DNA of 64,000 nucleotides from Leptolyngbyaceae cyanobacterium C42_A2020_001 (lineage in GTDB: Bacteria > Cyanobacteriota > Cyanobacteriia > Leptolyngbyales > Leptolyngbyaceae). The number at the start of each line of letters is the position of its first letter. Position 1 is the stretch's first letter. Position numbers and translations under genes: made by a program. Below are positions 24,930-35,181 of this stretch, one piece after another. The stretch lies in NCBI GenBank assembly GCA_015272515.1, contig JACYLN010000070.1:1-64000 (forward strand), written 5' to 3'. The notes beneath the pieces are model-generated. The model was not told where the DNA came from and made no database searches. It saw only the letters and a list, made by a program, of their open reading frames with translations.

Positions 24930-27900
24930 TTAGGACGAAAGTGGTAAGGACGGGCAAGCAGTTGGAGTTAAGCGCAGGTAGCGTAAGCACTCTTCAGGTT
25001 TGAGTTGTCGGAGGCTGCGATCGCGCGCCAGTTCTAGCAAGCCTTGCCAATTTGCTGCCCACAAATGCAGGATACCGCTATCACTCAGCGTTGCTACGTG
25101 CTGTCCATCCGGGCTGAAAGTTACCTGCTTAATCAGCTCTTGGGCAGCGCCAGAACGAAGCGGTCGTAAAATCGCTCGTTCAACGCCAGTATTCGCATCC
25201 CAAAGTCTCGCAGTACCGTCTGCGCTGGCCGTTACTAGAAGCTGTCCATCCGGGCTAAAGTCTCCATCTAAAACCGCTCCTCGATGCCCTGCAAGAATCA
25301 CCTGCAATGCTCCTGTTGTTGCGTCAATCACTCGTGCAGTGCCATCAAGACTTGTTGTAAGAATGCGTTGACCATCGGCACTAAACTGAGCATTTGTCAC
25401 CGCATCAGAATGAGACAACGTGCGGATTAGCGCCCCAGAATCTGTATCCCAAATGCGGGCAGTGCGATCCCAACTGGCGCTGATAATTTGCTTTCCACTT
25501 GGGCTGAAATGTACGTGTTCCACCAGAGCTTCGTGGCCGGTCAGTTGGTGCAAAAGTTGACCGGATGATACGTCCCAAACGCGAAGAACCTTGTCTACTC
25601 CAATTCCTACCAGCTTTTGTCCATCTTGACTGAAAGCCAAGCGATGGATAATTGTTACTTGGGGTTGCTCTGACTTTGTTTGAGTCACGGTTTGCGACTC
25701 AGGCGTTGCGCTTTGCAGGGTGTGCAAATGGATCAACGATTGATCAGGCTGCATTTGCCAAACTTCAACACGCCCTTGATTGTTGGCGATCGCAAATAGC
25801 TTGCCATCGCTGCTGGCAACAACGCTTGATAACCGTGAATCAGTCGCTAACTGATCGATCAACCTGCCAGCCACAGAAGTGGGCTGAAGAGTGGTTGCAA
25901 TTGAATCGGGCTTGGTATCACCTCCGGAAACCATTTGCCAGCGCCGAAATGTACCATCGCTGCCCAGTACCAAAATTCCCGCATTAGGTTGAAAATTTGC
26001 CCACTCAATTGCACTATCTTTCAGTTTAAGGGAGGGCAGTTCGCCTCCCACAGTCGATGTCCATATTCGCACCGTGCCATCAGCGCCAGTAGTGGCAATC
26101 AAAGAACCATCCTGGCTGGGTTGAATCGACTGAATAGCGCTGGTATGTCCTTTCAACACACCAACTTCCTGCCCAGTGGCAGCATTTCGGATAGACACGA
26201 TCGCCGTAGAAGTATCAGGAGCAGGATTGCGTCCTGCAATCATAAGCTGTTGGCTGTCAGGGCTGAAGGCGATCGCACCTTGATCACTCCCTCCTGCACT
26301 CGATGTTTTATCAGACTGATTTTCTGCAATCCACTGCGCTCCAGACGAGAAATCTTTCACCGCAACCAACCCATTAGCGCTTAAAACCGCAAGTCGTTCA
26401 CCATTAGGGCTAAATAGCAGCATGGGTAAACGAGCAGAGCCAGCACCCGAAAAGCTTTGGTTCAACTCTGGTTGGGATTGGCGCAATTTTCCGGTTTGGG
26501 TATTCCAGAGTCGAATCTCACCCTGGCGATTTGCGATCGCCACCCACTGATCATTCGGACTAAGGGCTGCTTTTTCTACTAAACCTCTGGAGTTGAACAA
26601 CTGTTTTGGTCGGTTTTCTATCACCTGAAGCAACATTACCACTTGGGTATCAGCCACCAATAGTTGATTTCCATCAGCGCTAAATTGCAAACTATGGATA
26701 TCCATAAGCTGGGTTCTTTCGGCTAACAGCTTACCTGTAGCAATATGCCAAATCTTGAGAGTTTTTCCACTGCTGGCAGCCACCCACTTGCCCGTTGGAT
26801 CAACGGCAAATTGAGCGATCGCGGCAGAAAATCCTCCCAGGCGATGCTGTAATTCACCCGTTTCTACCGACCAAACCCGCACCTCAGGGGAGCGTTGAGC
26901 AACAGCAATCACAAACTTGCTATCGCCGCTAAAAGCAACCGATGTGATCACTCTTGCCGATGTAGCACCATCACTCGATTGCGAATCTTGCCACGGCAAG
27001 ACCCGTTGCATTTGACGATTGGTTAACGACCAGAGGCGAACCGTACCGTTCGTATCAATTGTGGCAAGCGAACGGTAGTCAGGGCTAAAGGTAACCTGTT
27101 GCAAGGCAACATTGTCAGCTTGCAGCGTTGCTTGTAGCCGCAGTTTTTGCAGTGCCGCCCGCAAACTAGCCTCTGCCTCGTAGGTATGCCCTCGCTCGGC
27201 GGCAAGGCGACTGATCAACAGCGAGGTAACTGGGTCATTGTCAGGCTCCTGCAAAACCGATTGCGCGATCGCCGACCACTGGCGCGATGTCGCAATTTGA
27301 AGTTGAAAATTTTTCTCCGCCTGGCTCTTATTCGCCACTCGATACTGAGCAAACGTAATCCCCAACGCTATCAGCAACGTACAAGGAACCGACACCTGCA
27401 ACAACCGTAGTTCTCGTTTCGTTCGATAATTCTCCTCTCGACTCACAGCAATATACTGCTGTGCCAGGGCAGACAACTCATCCGGATAATGAGCCAAAAA
27501 ATCTTCCGCATCAATTAAGCGGCTCCCCCGCAGTAGATATTCCGGCGATCTCATCTGTTCTGCTGCATTCCACTCCCGTGCACTCCGCTCAATCTGGCGT
27601 TGACGACGTAGCATTTCTCGGTTTTCATCCAACCAGGAACGCAACAGGCTCCAGTTACGAATCAACGCTTCATGGGCAATATCCACCGTCTCATGGCAAC
27701 CATTCCCTACAGACGGCTGAATTGCGTTGAAATCCACCACATGAGAAAGACGGGTGACGTTCAAGTTGTAGCCCTTCGTCAGCGTTGTTTGAATTTGGGG
27801 GAGTGATTGAGTCAATACTCCAGGTTGCCCAGTCTGAATGGATTTAGTTCGCACCACCTGAGCAAGACGTAGCGCTGTAGACACATTGGCAAACCGTTGG

Positions 27901-29780
27901 TCAATCCGTTCTTGGTGACAGTTAATTGGAGTGACCTGATTTGTCACAACCAATTTGGCAATTACCAGCTTTTCCAGCACCCGTTCAACAAGTTCAGCAG
28001 AAAAATGAGGACTCACCAATTCCGATTTCAACACGCGTCGTCGAGTATCTTCTGTGCCCTCTCCTAATTGAGTCAGTGCAATAAAAATGCGTTTTGCAAC
28101 CCGTTGCTCCTCATAAGACAGGCTGTAAAAAATCTCATCTGCTCGTTTTTGCAGCGTTCCTCGCACTCCCCCTAATTCGGCGTAGGCATCTAATGTGAGT
28201 CGGGGGGGACTACCGTTAGGGTCTTGCTGTCGTCGTTGCCACAGTTCTAACAGGGTGTATTGCAACAACGGTAGTTCACCGGGTGCACCGACGATGTCTA
28301 GCAAGATGTTGTAGACCAAGTTTGGCTCGCACACCAATCCCACCCGCTTTGCAGGCTTAATGATAGAAGCCTTGATTTGTTCATAGCTGAGCGGCGTAAC
28401 CATGACTAAGTGCTGTTCGATCTGTTCTGCTAAGCCTTTGTAGAATAGGCATTTATTAAAGAAGTCAGCCCGTAGAACAATGACCAGGCTAAATTGATCG
28501 CTCACATCCCGCAATGCAGACAGTAAGCAGTTGAAGAAACGGTTGCGATCGTGTTCAGCGTTTGGACCCTGACATAGGGTAAAAATTTCCTCAAACTGAT
28601 CAATAATCAGCACCATACGAGTGCTTTTATTTTCAGCAATCAAACTCGCGCGGATCAGTTGGGTTAACCCCGATGTGCCTTCCTGCAAAAATACTTCGGC
28701 GCGTCGCAGTTGCTCGGCTCGATCTACAGCGGTTGTTGCCGGATTGATAAAGGCATTTGCCAGACTCTTTAAAGGTTGCTCGGTGGGGGTAATCACTCGA
28801 ATTTGCCAGTTTTGACTGCCTGATAAGGCTTGCCCGCGCTGTAATTTGTGAACTAAGCCCGCTCTCACTAACGAAGATTTGCCACTACCAGATGCCCCTA
28901 ACACAGCAACAAAGTTGCCAGTTTTTAACTGATTGAGTAGTTGATCGGTTAGGCTTTCTCGCCCGAAGAAGTATTCAGCGTGTCCTTCCTCAAACGGTTC
29001 TAGCCCCCGATACGGACAAACATCTTGGGAAGGGGCTGTTTGTAACACGGTGAGCGGGTTGTGGCATCGAGTTAAAACGATTTCGCTACCAGAGTTCTCA
29101 AACAGGGGCTGCTGAGATTCGCCTTTCAGGGCATTACTGACCCAATCGGTTAGGGCATAGTTAGTGACGACCCCTGTTGGCAAACGGCGAGGGTCAAGTC
29201 CATCTAGCAGTGCTTGAGTGAAAACGCTGTATTGACCGTTTAGCGACTCGTAGGCGGTTTCGTACTCGCGGGAAGCTGCCATAAACAGGCGATCAGTTCC
29301 CGATTTGGCACCAGGGTCTGCTTCTAAAAAATTTAAGATTTCACCACTATGACAACAATCTAATAAGATAATTCGCTGCCTGACTGGACTTTCTTGCAGC
29401 AGTCGCCGCAGCCAAAAAAGCGATAAACCATAGAAATGTGCGCTGGGGTTCGCATCACTGGTTGCTAAGTAACCTTCGCGAATTCCAGCATCCTTCTGCA
29501 AGCCGTGCCCTGAAAAATAAAATAAGGCAGTATGGGGAATTGTGTCTCCTTTTGGCTTAAAAAGCTTGACTAAAGCCGCTTCTAGCTCTGCTAACGTTAC
29601 CGGAGTTTTAATTCCAACTCGCAGTTTTTCCGATTGAATGATTTCAGGAAGACGAGTAACCCGAAAGTCTCCAGTACTGTCCAATTGATGAGCGATCGCT
29701 TCTGCATCGTGAGCAGGTGCGTTCAGTACGGGTAAATACTGATAATTGCTAATCCCTACTACAAGGGCATCTCGTAGCAT
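24930..29780 (-). CDS. caspase-like / nSTAND1 NTPase / WD40 protein
   Basis: A 1616-residue signalling protein. Residues 1-240 form a caspase-like (metacaspase, C14) domain with catalytic H92 (YFSGHG) and C143 (LLDCCHSG). From about 255 (CPYRGLEPFEEGHAEYFFGRE) a STAND NTPase of the nSTAND1 type follows, with Walker A GASGSGKSS (295-303) and Walker B VLIIDQFEE (D394). A helical region runs to about 780, then one membrane-like segment (about 786-806). About 14 WD40 repeats follow (about 880-1590), ending in LRQLKPEECLRYL. The start codon has CAGGAG upstream. The layout suggests that ligand or partner binding by the propeller opens the NTPase and activates the protease, as in programmed cell death or antiphage systems. 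That is inference. Its neighbour, a MORN gene, is convergent. Confidence 0.93.
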   Translation of the reverse strand: MLRDALVVGISNYQYLPVLNAPAHDAEAIAHQLDSTGDFRVTRLPEIIQSEKLRVGIKTPVTLAELEAALVKLFKPKGDTIPHTALFYFSGHGLQKDAGIREGYLATSDANPSAHFYGLSLFWLRRLLQESPVRQRIILLDCCHSGEILNFLEADPGAKSGTDRLFMAASREYETAYESLNGQYSVFTQALLDGLDPRRLPTGVVTNYALTDWVSNALKGESQQPLFENSGSEIVLTRCHNPLTVLQTAPSQDVCPYRGLEPFEEGHAEYFFGRESLTDQLLNQLKTGNFVAVLGASGSGKSSLVRAGLVHKLQRGQALSGSQNWQIRVITPTEQPLKSLANAFINPATTAVDRAEQLRRAEVFLQEGTSGLTQLIRASLIAENKSTRMVLIIDQFEEIFTLCQGPNAEHDRNRFFNCLLSALRDVSDQFSLVIVLRADFFNKCLFYKGLAEQIEQHLVMVTPLSYEQIKASIIKPAKRVGLVCEPNLVYNILLDIVGAPGELPLLQYTLLELWQRRQQDPNGSPPRLTLDAYAELGGVRGTLQKRADEIFYSLSYEEQRVAKRIFIALTQLGEGTEDTRRRVLKSELVSPHFSAELVERVLEKLVIAKLVVTNQVTPINCHQERIDQRFANVSTALRLAQVVRTKSIQTGQPGVLTQSLPQIQTTLTKGYNLNVTRLSHVVDFNAIQPSVGNGCHETVDIAHEALIRNWSLLRSWLDENREMLRRQRQIERSAREWNAAEQMRSPEYLLRGSRLIDAEDFLAHYPDELSALAQQYIAVSREENYRTKRELRLLQVSVPCTLLIALGITFAQYRVANKSQAEKNFQLQIATSRQWSAIAQSVLQEPDNDPVTSLLISRLAAERGHTYEAEASLRAALQKLRLQATLQADNVALQQVTFSPDYRSLATIDTNGTVRLWSLTNRQMQRVLPWQDSQSSDGATSARVITSVAFSGDSKFVIAVAQRSPEVRVWSVETGELQHRLGGFSAAIAQFAVDPTGKWVAASSGKTLKIWHIATGKLLAERTQLMDIHSLQFSADGNQLLVADTQVVMLLQVIENRPKQLFNSRGLVEKAALSPNDQWVAIANRQGEIRLWNTQTGKLRQSQPELNQSFSGAGSARLPMLLFSPNGERLAVLSANGLVAVKDFSSGAQWIAENQSDKTSSAGGSDQGAIAFSPDSQQLMIAGRNPAPDTSTAIVSIRNAATGQEVGVLKGHTSAIQSIQPSQDGSLIATTGADGTVRIWTSTVGGELPSLKLKDSAIEWANFQPNAGILVLGSDGTFRRWQMVSGGDTKPDSIATTLQPTSVAGRLIDQLATDSRLSSVVASSDGKLFAIANNQGRVEVWQMQPDQSLIHLHTLQSATPESQTVTQTKSEQPQVTIIHRLAFSQDGQKLVGIGVDKVLRVWDVSSGQLLHQLTGHEALVEHVHFSPSGKQIISASWDRTARIWDTDSGALIRTLSHSDAVTNAQFSADGQRILTTSLDGTARVIDATTGALQVILAGHRGAVLDGDFSPDGQLLVTASADGTARLWDANTGVERAILRPLRSGAAQELIKQVTFSPDGQHVATLSDSGILHLWAANWQGLLELARDRSLRQLKPEECLRYLRLTPTACPSLPLSS

Positions 29781-29916
29781 TCTTATCTCTCCTGAATAAA
29801 AAAGCTTTAAAACTCAAAGGGCTGCTCGAAGGTTGGATCATCTCAGGTTCTCAGAAGTAGAAAGATTGCGTTTACTGACCTGCAATTGGTTTGAAACAGT
29901 TGAACCGCTTGCCTTT

Positions 29917-29936
29917 AGAGGATGTTTGAAAAGTGC
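29917..29936 (+). repeat. copy of the AGAGGATGTTTGAAAAGTGC repeat
   Basis: Matches the right end of the element at 23918-24058 (read on the minus strand) with two mismatches out of 20. No matching inverted end was found near it, so this is an orphan end or a remnant. Confidence 0.7.
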
Positions 29937-30401
29937 AAATACCCTCTTAAGAACAAACGAATGAAGCATTTGTTTTTAATTTGCTTGATATGATACAGGC
30001 ACTCACGCAAGTAAAAGTTATTTGCCAGGTATTTTTATCAGTGCAATTCATTTGAATCAGAAACATCAGAAAAATAGTCCATGAAGATTTTCAAACAAAT
30101 CTCCAGTCTAAAAGTAATTGAATTGTTTTTATCTGTAAAAGGGGGTGTGACCCTTTATTCAAAAGACTTCCAGAACTTTATTCAAAAAATTTCATTCTTA
30201 AGATTGTTCAGCAAAATATTAAACTCTTTGCATTCTTTTTGAAGTCAAAGAATTAACCATAAAAATAAAAAAATAATTCAAAACGAAATCGAGTAAATAC
30301 GGAAAAAACGTTGAGATCTCTCGTTAGCAAGCTTTTAGTCTCAGTATAATTGCGTATTCACGCCTCTAATTTACGTAAAATCCTGGTTCTCCGTAACCCT
30401 T

Positions 30402-30421
30402 TGAGGATGTCTTAAAAGTGC
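30402..30421 (+). repeat. diverged copy of the same 20-bp repeat
   Basis: TGAGGATGTCTTAAAAGTGC differs from the copy at 29917 at three of 20 positions, in the same orientation. It lies about 200 bp upstream of sppA. Confidence 0.6.
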
Positions 30422-30617
30422 TCGGTGTAGTTTAACCGCTTTCTTCGTTACCCCAGTTGGGGCGAGTGGAGAGGTTTCGTTGCATCTGCCTGCGAGATCG
30501 CCCCCGAAATCCCAAAACGACAGGCGATCACCAAATTGCGATTCTCGAAACCCTGTTGCAGAAGCCATAATAGAGCAATCTGGATTTACGAATGGCATCA
30601 GCCGGAGAGCAGCTTGA

Positions 30618-32396
30618 ATGCGGGATTTTCTCAAATACACCTTTGCTAGTCTGTTGGCGCTACTCATCTTTTTGGGGATGAGCATCAGCGGTCTGTTGTT
30701 TTTAGTAATTTTGGCGGCATCACGAGATCCCGTACCCCGCGTCAAAGAAAAATCCGTCTTGACCTTTAACATGGCACTAGATGTTACAGATGGGCTGCGA
30801 AGCGATGTCAGCAGTTTCGGACAAGCGCTGGGAAGTGACTCAAGCATTCCGTTAAAAGCCGCTTTGGATGCCATTAATCAAGCTGCAAAAGATCAGCGAA
30901 TTGTAGCGCTGTATCTCCACGGCAGAATGTCTGGAAGCACGGGGTATGCCACCTTAAAAGAAATTCGGGAAGCACTCCAACGCTTTCGGGCAACAGGTAA
31001 AAAGGTCGTTGCTTATGATTTAGATTGGGGTGAGCGGGAATATTACCTGACCTCCGTTGCCGATTCTATTGTGCTACACCCCTTTGGCTCGTTGGAATTG
31101 AACGGTCTCAACTCAGAAGGAACATTTTTTGCAGGCGCTTTGCAGAAATACGGAATTGGTGTGCAAGTTACGAGAGTGGGCAAATATAAGTCTGCGGTTG
31201 AACCATTTCTTCTAACAAAACGCAGCCCTGAAAATCGCCAACAAACTCAACAACTCCTGGGCGATTTGTGGGACGAATTTTCGACTAGCGTTAATCAAGA
31301 ACGTAAAGTTACGCCCCAACAGCTTCAATCTATTGCAGATAGTGACGGCCTTTTAGAACCCACCGAAGCGCTTAATCGACGATTGATTACAAAGGTTGGG
31401 TACGAGGATGAAGTGGTTGAGCAACTCAAACAACTCTCCACAGAAGATAACAACTCCTTTCGGCGGATTAATTTACAAACCTACGCGAAAGTTGCACGCT
31501 CTACTGTTGAGAAAGAGCGCGGTGGTAAAAACAAAATTGCGCTCGTTTATGCCGAGGGAGATATTGTTGATGGGAAGGGTGATTCCGATCAAATAGGCGG
31601 CGATCGCTTTGCTAAACTGTTGCGTGAAATTCGCCAGGATGATGACATAAAAGCCGTTGTGCTGCGGGTAAACAGTCCCGGAGGAAGCGCAGTTGCCTCA
31701 GAAGTGATTCAGCGGGAGGTGATTTTGACCCGCAAACAGAAACCTGTTGTAGTGTCAATGGGAAGCGTTGCTGCCTCGGGTGGGTACTGGATTTCCACTT
31801 ATAGCGATCGCATCTTTGCTGAACCCAACACCATCACTGGGTCAATTGGCGTTTTTGGGTTACTTCCTAACGTTCAAGAACTGGCAAACCGTAACGGAGT
31901 AACCTGGGACGCAGTAAAAACAGGGCGCTATGCTGACATTCAAACCATTACCCGTCCCAAAACAGCTCAAGAACTTGCGCTGATTCAAAAAAGCGTTGAT
32001 CGAATTTACGACCAATTTATAACCAAAGTGGCAGACTCACGCAAACTACCAAAAGCAAAAGTGGCAGAAATTGCTCAGGGACGAGTTTGGTCTGGAAAAC
32101 AGGCAAAGGCATTGGGATTAGTAGATGAACTAGGTGGGTTAGAAGCAGCCCTGCAAGAAGCTGCAAAGCGAGCAAAACTAGGGGAAAGATGGCAAATAGA
32201 AGAATACCCAGAACCTCCATCTTTCGCAGAAGTGTTATTTGGCAACTCTGATAATCAGATCGCCAAATACTTGCAAGGAGACGATGTAGTGCTTCAGGAA
32301 TTGCGAAAGATCCAAGCCGACCTAGCGATTTTAAACGTGTTGAACGATCCTCGTGGAGTTTACGTACGGCTCCCAATGAATCTTCGGATTGATTAA
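30618..32396 (+). CDS. sppA: signal peptide peptidase SppA (protease IV), long form
   Basis: Membrane-bound serine protease that degrades cleaved signal peptides. In cyanobacteria SppA has also been linked to light-acclimation of phycobilisomes. The 592 residues match the 67-kDa form. A membrane helix lies at about 10-33. The N-terminal half carries the catalytic lysine K191 (VGKYKSAVEPF). The C-terminal half carries the nucleophile S387 (GSVAASGGYW). ATG 30618 has GGAGAGC upstream. Confidence 0.95.
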   Translation: MRDFLKYTFASLLALLIFLGMSISGLLFLVILAASRDPVPRVKEKSVLTFNMALDVTDGLRSDVSSFGQALGSDSSIPLKAALDAINQAAKDQRIVALYLHGRMSGSTGYATLKEIREALQRFRATGKKVVAYDLDWGEREYYLTSVADSIVLHPFGSLELNGLNSEGTFFAGALQKYGIGVQVTRVGKYKSAVEPFLLTKRSPENRQQTQQLLGDLWDEFSTSVNQERKVTPQQLQSIADSDGLLEPTEALNRRLITKVGYEDEVVEQLKQLSTEDNNSFRRINLQTYAKVARSTVEKERGGKNKIALVYAEGDIVDGKGDSDQIGGDRFAKLLREIRQDDDIKAVVLRVNSPGGSAVASEVIQREVILTRKQKPVVVSMGSVAASGGYWISTYSDRIFAEPNTITGSIGVFGLLPNVQELANRNGVTWDAVKTGRYADIQTITRPKTAQELALIQKSVDRIYDQFITKVADSRKLPKAKVAEIAQGRVWSGKQAKALGLVDELGGLEAALQEAAKRAKLGERWQIEEYPEPPSFAEVLFGNSDNQIAKYLQGDDVVLQELRKIQADLAILNVLNDPRGVYVRLPMNLRID

Positions 32397-32600
32397 AATT
32401 ACTTATAAATTTGTAGCGAAACTATGATCAGCCAGAGAGAGTTGACGAAAAGCTGATGGGGTGGGGGTTGACAATTTTTTGCTGAAAAGGTATTCCGGTT
32501 ACTTCGAGTAACAGAAAGTTAAGATAGGATTTGGATGTTAAAGTCTTGAGTCAAGACGGTATTCTCATCCTCCGCCCACCTGACCCTTTTGAGGCGCTCT

Positions 32601-33320
32601 ATGGTTGTTAATCTCGCTGCGGTTTCTACTTCTTCAAGCTACGAGGCACGTGATGCCCAGGCTTTGAGGCGAGTATTTGAAACGCTTCATGCCGACAGTT
32701 GTCCACTGTCCTACAACTTCCACATGCATACCGTTTGTTCAGATGGGCAGTTGCAACCAGAGGACCTGATGAGACAGGCGATCGCAATTGGACTGCGGGG
32801 GATGGCGATTACCGATCACCACTCAACTGAAGGATATCGGCGGGCGCATCGATGGTTAGAAACATTTTGTGAAGCTGCCACTTGGCGAGGTAACCCTGTC
32901 CCAGAGTTGCGTTTGTGGACAGGCATTGAAGTTACCTCCAAACTGCTGGATACTGAAGTTCATATTTTGGGTTATGCCTTCAATCCAGATAGTTCAACCA
33001 TGAAGCCTTACGTTCAGCGCGAGTCTCCCAAAGGGACAGAGGCATTGGCTGAACACGTCATTGCCAGTATTCACGCAGCAGGTGGGTTGGCAGTTTTGGC
33101 GCACCCGGTTCGCTATCGGCGATTGCCCGAAGACTTGATTGCAGAAGCTGCAAAAGTTGGTATTGACGGTGTAGAAACCTACTACGCCTACAACAACCCC
33201 AATCCGTGGTGTCCCAGCCCTTGCCAAACTGAGCAGGTGCAGCGGCTGAGTTCCACCTATGGCTTACTCAACACCTGCGGTACTGATACCCACGGTCTCA
33301 GCCTGCTACAGCGACTGTAG
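32601..33320 (+). CDS. PHP-domain metal-dependent phosphoesterase
   Basis: PHP-family protein of 239 residues from ATG 32601 (GAGG at 32591-32594). The metal-binding motifs are visible: HMHTVCSDG near residue 40, ITDHHSTEG, GIEVTS, LAHPVRY and GTDTHG near the C-terminus. The family hydrolyses phosphoesters, including nucleoside 3',5'-bisphosphates, but the substrate cannot be chosen here. The in-frame TTG at 32589 is the less likely start. Confidence 0.87.
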   Translation: MVVNLAAVSTSSSYEARDAQALRRVFETLHADSCPLSYNFHMHTVCSDGQLQPEDLMRQAIAIGLRGMAITDHHSTEGYRRAHRWLETFCEAATWRGNPVPELRLWTGIEVTSKLLDTEVHILGYAFNPDSSTMKPYVQRESPKGTEALAEHVIASIHAAGGLAVLAHPVRYRRLPEDLIAEAAKVGIDGVETYYAYNNPNPWCPSPCQTEQVQRLSSTYGLLNTCGTDTHGLSLLQRL

Positions 33321-33364
33321 AAGTTGTAGTAGTTGTAGAAAAGAGGCTGGTTTTTACCCGTTCT

Positions 33365-33727
33365 CTACCCATCCACAAAGACAGTGACCGATGCGACCGC
33401 AACAAGCATTTCGTCATTCTTGTCATCCAAAGAGGCGATCGCGCGTCCCTGAACCACCATGCCGCCATTTTCAACCTTGAGTGTTTTTTGACCAAACGGA
33501 AGTACTGCCAGTACTTCCGCTTCCCGGACTTGATCTGGGTAGGGCACTGCAACTTGAACCTCCACGATCATTTGGTCGGGATGGTCTAACCCGGCAACTT
33601 CCCAAATTCCAGGCAGGGCATTGTGGGCGATCGCATTTCGTACAGCCCGTGCCGCTGCTACTGTAGGCTCCTGCCCGTGTTGATCAACACCCATTCCCAT
33701 CTCGATCACAAATCGTTTCCGTGCCAA
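33365..33727 (-). CDS. Lin0512-family protein
   Basis: A 120-residue protein of the Lin0512 family, found in bacteria and in plastid-bearing lineages. It starts at TTG 33727 (MARKRFVIEMGMGVDQHGQ), supported by AGGAGG 6 nt upstream. The pattern PTVAAARAVRNAIAHNALPGI is characteristic, followed by IVEVQVAVPYPDQV. Function unknown. The mdh gene ends 20 bp upstream, so the two are probably co-transcribed. Confidence 0.85.
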   Translation of the reverse strand: MARKRFVIEMGMGVDQHGQEPTVAAARAVRNAIAHNALPGIWEVAGLDHPDQMIVEVQVAVPYPDQVREAEVLAVLPFGQKTLKVENGGMVVQGRAIASLDDKNDEMLVAVASVTVFVDG

Positions 33728-33746
33728 AGTTGCCTCCTTTTCCTGC

Positions 33747-34730
33747 TTAAAAGCTCAGTCCCGATTCCCCTAACAAAGACCGCAAGTGTTCTAAATTCTG
33801 GCGTACAGCTTTGGCTGAAGTATGCAACTCTGCCAGTTCCTGGTCCGTCAAATCTAGTTCCAGGATGCTCTCTACTCCCTGACAGCCCAACCGACAGGGC
33901 ACTCCAATGAAAATGTCATCCAGCTCGTACTGCCCTTGTAAATACGCGGCAACGGGCAAAATCCGAGGTTGGTTATAGAGAATTGATTCCACCATTACGC
34001 AAACTGCCGATGCTGGCGCATAGTAGGCTCCCCCGGTTTTTAGCAGTTCCACCACTTCTGCGCCACCGTTGCGCGTTCGGTCTACCAGACGCGCGATCGC
34101 CGCTTCATCCAAAAACTTGCCAATGGGAATACCGTTAACTGTGGAATAACGCGGCAGGGGCACCATTAAATCTCCATGACTGCCCAAAACTGTGGCATTA
34201 ATATCGTTGATAGAAACACCCAACTCCATTGCAATAAAGGTTTGGAAGCGAGCAGAGTCCAAAACACCTGCCATTCCCATCACCTGATGCGGTGGTAAGC
34301 CACTCGCTTTCCAACCCACATAGGTCATCACATCAAGGGGATTGGTAACAACGACGAGAACGGCATTGGGAGACTGCATCATGACTTTCTGGGTCACATC
34401 TAGCACAATCTTGCCGTTGGTTAGGAGCAGATCATCACGGCTCATACCAGGACGACGAGGTAGCCCAGCAGTGATCACCACCACATTAGAGTTGGCGGTA
34501 TCTGCAAAGTCATTGGTGCCAGTAATGGTGCGATCGTGCCGCTCCACTCCCCGCGCTTCCATCAAATCCAGCGCCACCCCCTGCGGACGACCCTCCACCA
34601 CGTCCAGCAGCACTACATCTGCAATATTTTTTTCGGCAAGTCGTTGGGCTAGGGTTGCCCCCACATTGCCAGAACCCACGATCGCAACTTGAGCCGTTGC
34701 ACAAGAAATTTCAGAAGGGCGTAATACCAT
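33747..34730 (-). CDS. mdh: malate dehydrogenase
   Basis: NAD-dependent malate/oxaloacetate interconversion, of the lactate-dehydrogenase-like MDH group. It has 327 residues. The Rossmann motif GSGNVG is at 19-24. Substrate-loop arginines R92/R93 (LPRRPGM) mark malate over lactate specificity. The catalytic set is D158, R161 and H185 (LGSHGD). It lies downstream of ndhO and upstream of the Lin0512 gene on one strand. Confidence 0.94.
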   Translation of the reverse strand: MVLRPSEISCATAQVAIVGSGNVGATLAQRLAEKNIADVVLLDVVEGRPQGVALDLMEARGVERHDRTITGTNDFADTANSNVVVITAGLPRRPGMSRDDLLLTNGKIVLDVTQKVMMQSPNAVLVVVTNPLDVMTYVGWKASGLPPHQVMGMAGVLDSARFQTFIAMELGVSINDINATVLGSHGDLMVPLPRYSTVNGIPIGKFLDEAAIARLVDRTRNGGAEVVELLKTGGAYYAPASAVCVMVESILYNQPRILPVAAYLQGQYELDDIFIGVPCRLGCQGVESILELDLTDQELAELHTSAKAVRQNLEHLRSLLGESGLSF

Positions 34731-34820
34731 TAGCTACCCCGCAGTGAGGTTTAGTCAGCTAATGGTATATCGAGTTACGAGAACGCACCGTTTTCTAAAC
34801 AAAAATCTCCTGTTTTGCTC

Positions 34821-35078
34821 TTAAGATTTGGCAATAAACCAACCAGAATTGGTGCCATCTACTTTGTCTACAGCCTCTAATTGATCTTGCCGAAGCCAGA
34901 TATTAGGAGTGGGGGTAATGCCAAACTTCACCAGGGCATACTCTCCGCTGAGATCAACGACCTCGCCTTTTGTCTCAAAGAGATAGGACGGAAGACGGGG
35001 GTCACTAGCTTTGGCTTCCAGGCTGTTTTCTAGCTTTTCCCGAACTGCTCGAACAAAATCACCGCGTTTGATGGGCAT
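34821..35078 (-). CDS. ndhO: NAD(P)H-quinone oxidoreductase subunit O
   Basis: Small peripheral subunit of the cyanobacterial NDH-1 complex, which carries cyclic electron flow and respiration in the thylakoid. It has 85 residues, near the usual 70-85. The pattern [24 protein letters not shown], then [10 protein letters not shown] and [20 protein letters not shown], is diagnostic. It is separated from mdh by about 90 bp. Confidence 0.92.
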   Translation of the reverse strand: MPIKRGDFVRAVREKLENSLEAKASDPRLPSYLFETKGEVVDLSGEYALVKFGITPTPNIWLRQDQLEAVDKVDGTNSGWFIAKS

Positions 35079-35181
35079 AGTTCAATCGAATGACATCTGC
35101 TTCTTTTGCATTCTAAAGCGGTTTTGTAACGACGAACTATTGAAACCCTTGAGGGCAGCAATCAAGAATGGTCATGGGAAC

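Larger units (their letters stand above)
29781..30617. other. 837-bp AT-rich spacer, no gene seen
   Basis: Divergent spacer between the caspase gene and sppA. The central 300 bp (about 29990-30310) is markedly AT-rich compared with its neighbours. It contains two related 20-bp repeats at 29917-29936 and 30402-30421. No open frame with a ribosome site and no tRNA-like fold was seen. Confidence 0.5.

Noticed and set aside
30371-30874. A 167-codon minus-strand frame upstream of sppA
   Set aside because: It overlaps the start of sppA on the opposite strand, has no ribosome site and shows no recognisable motif.
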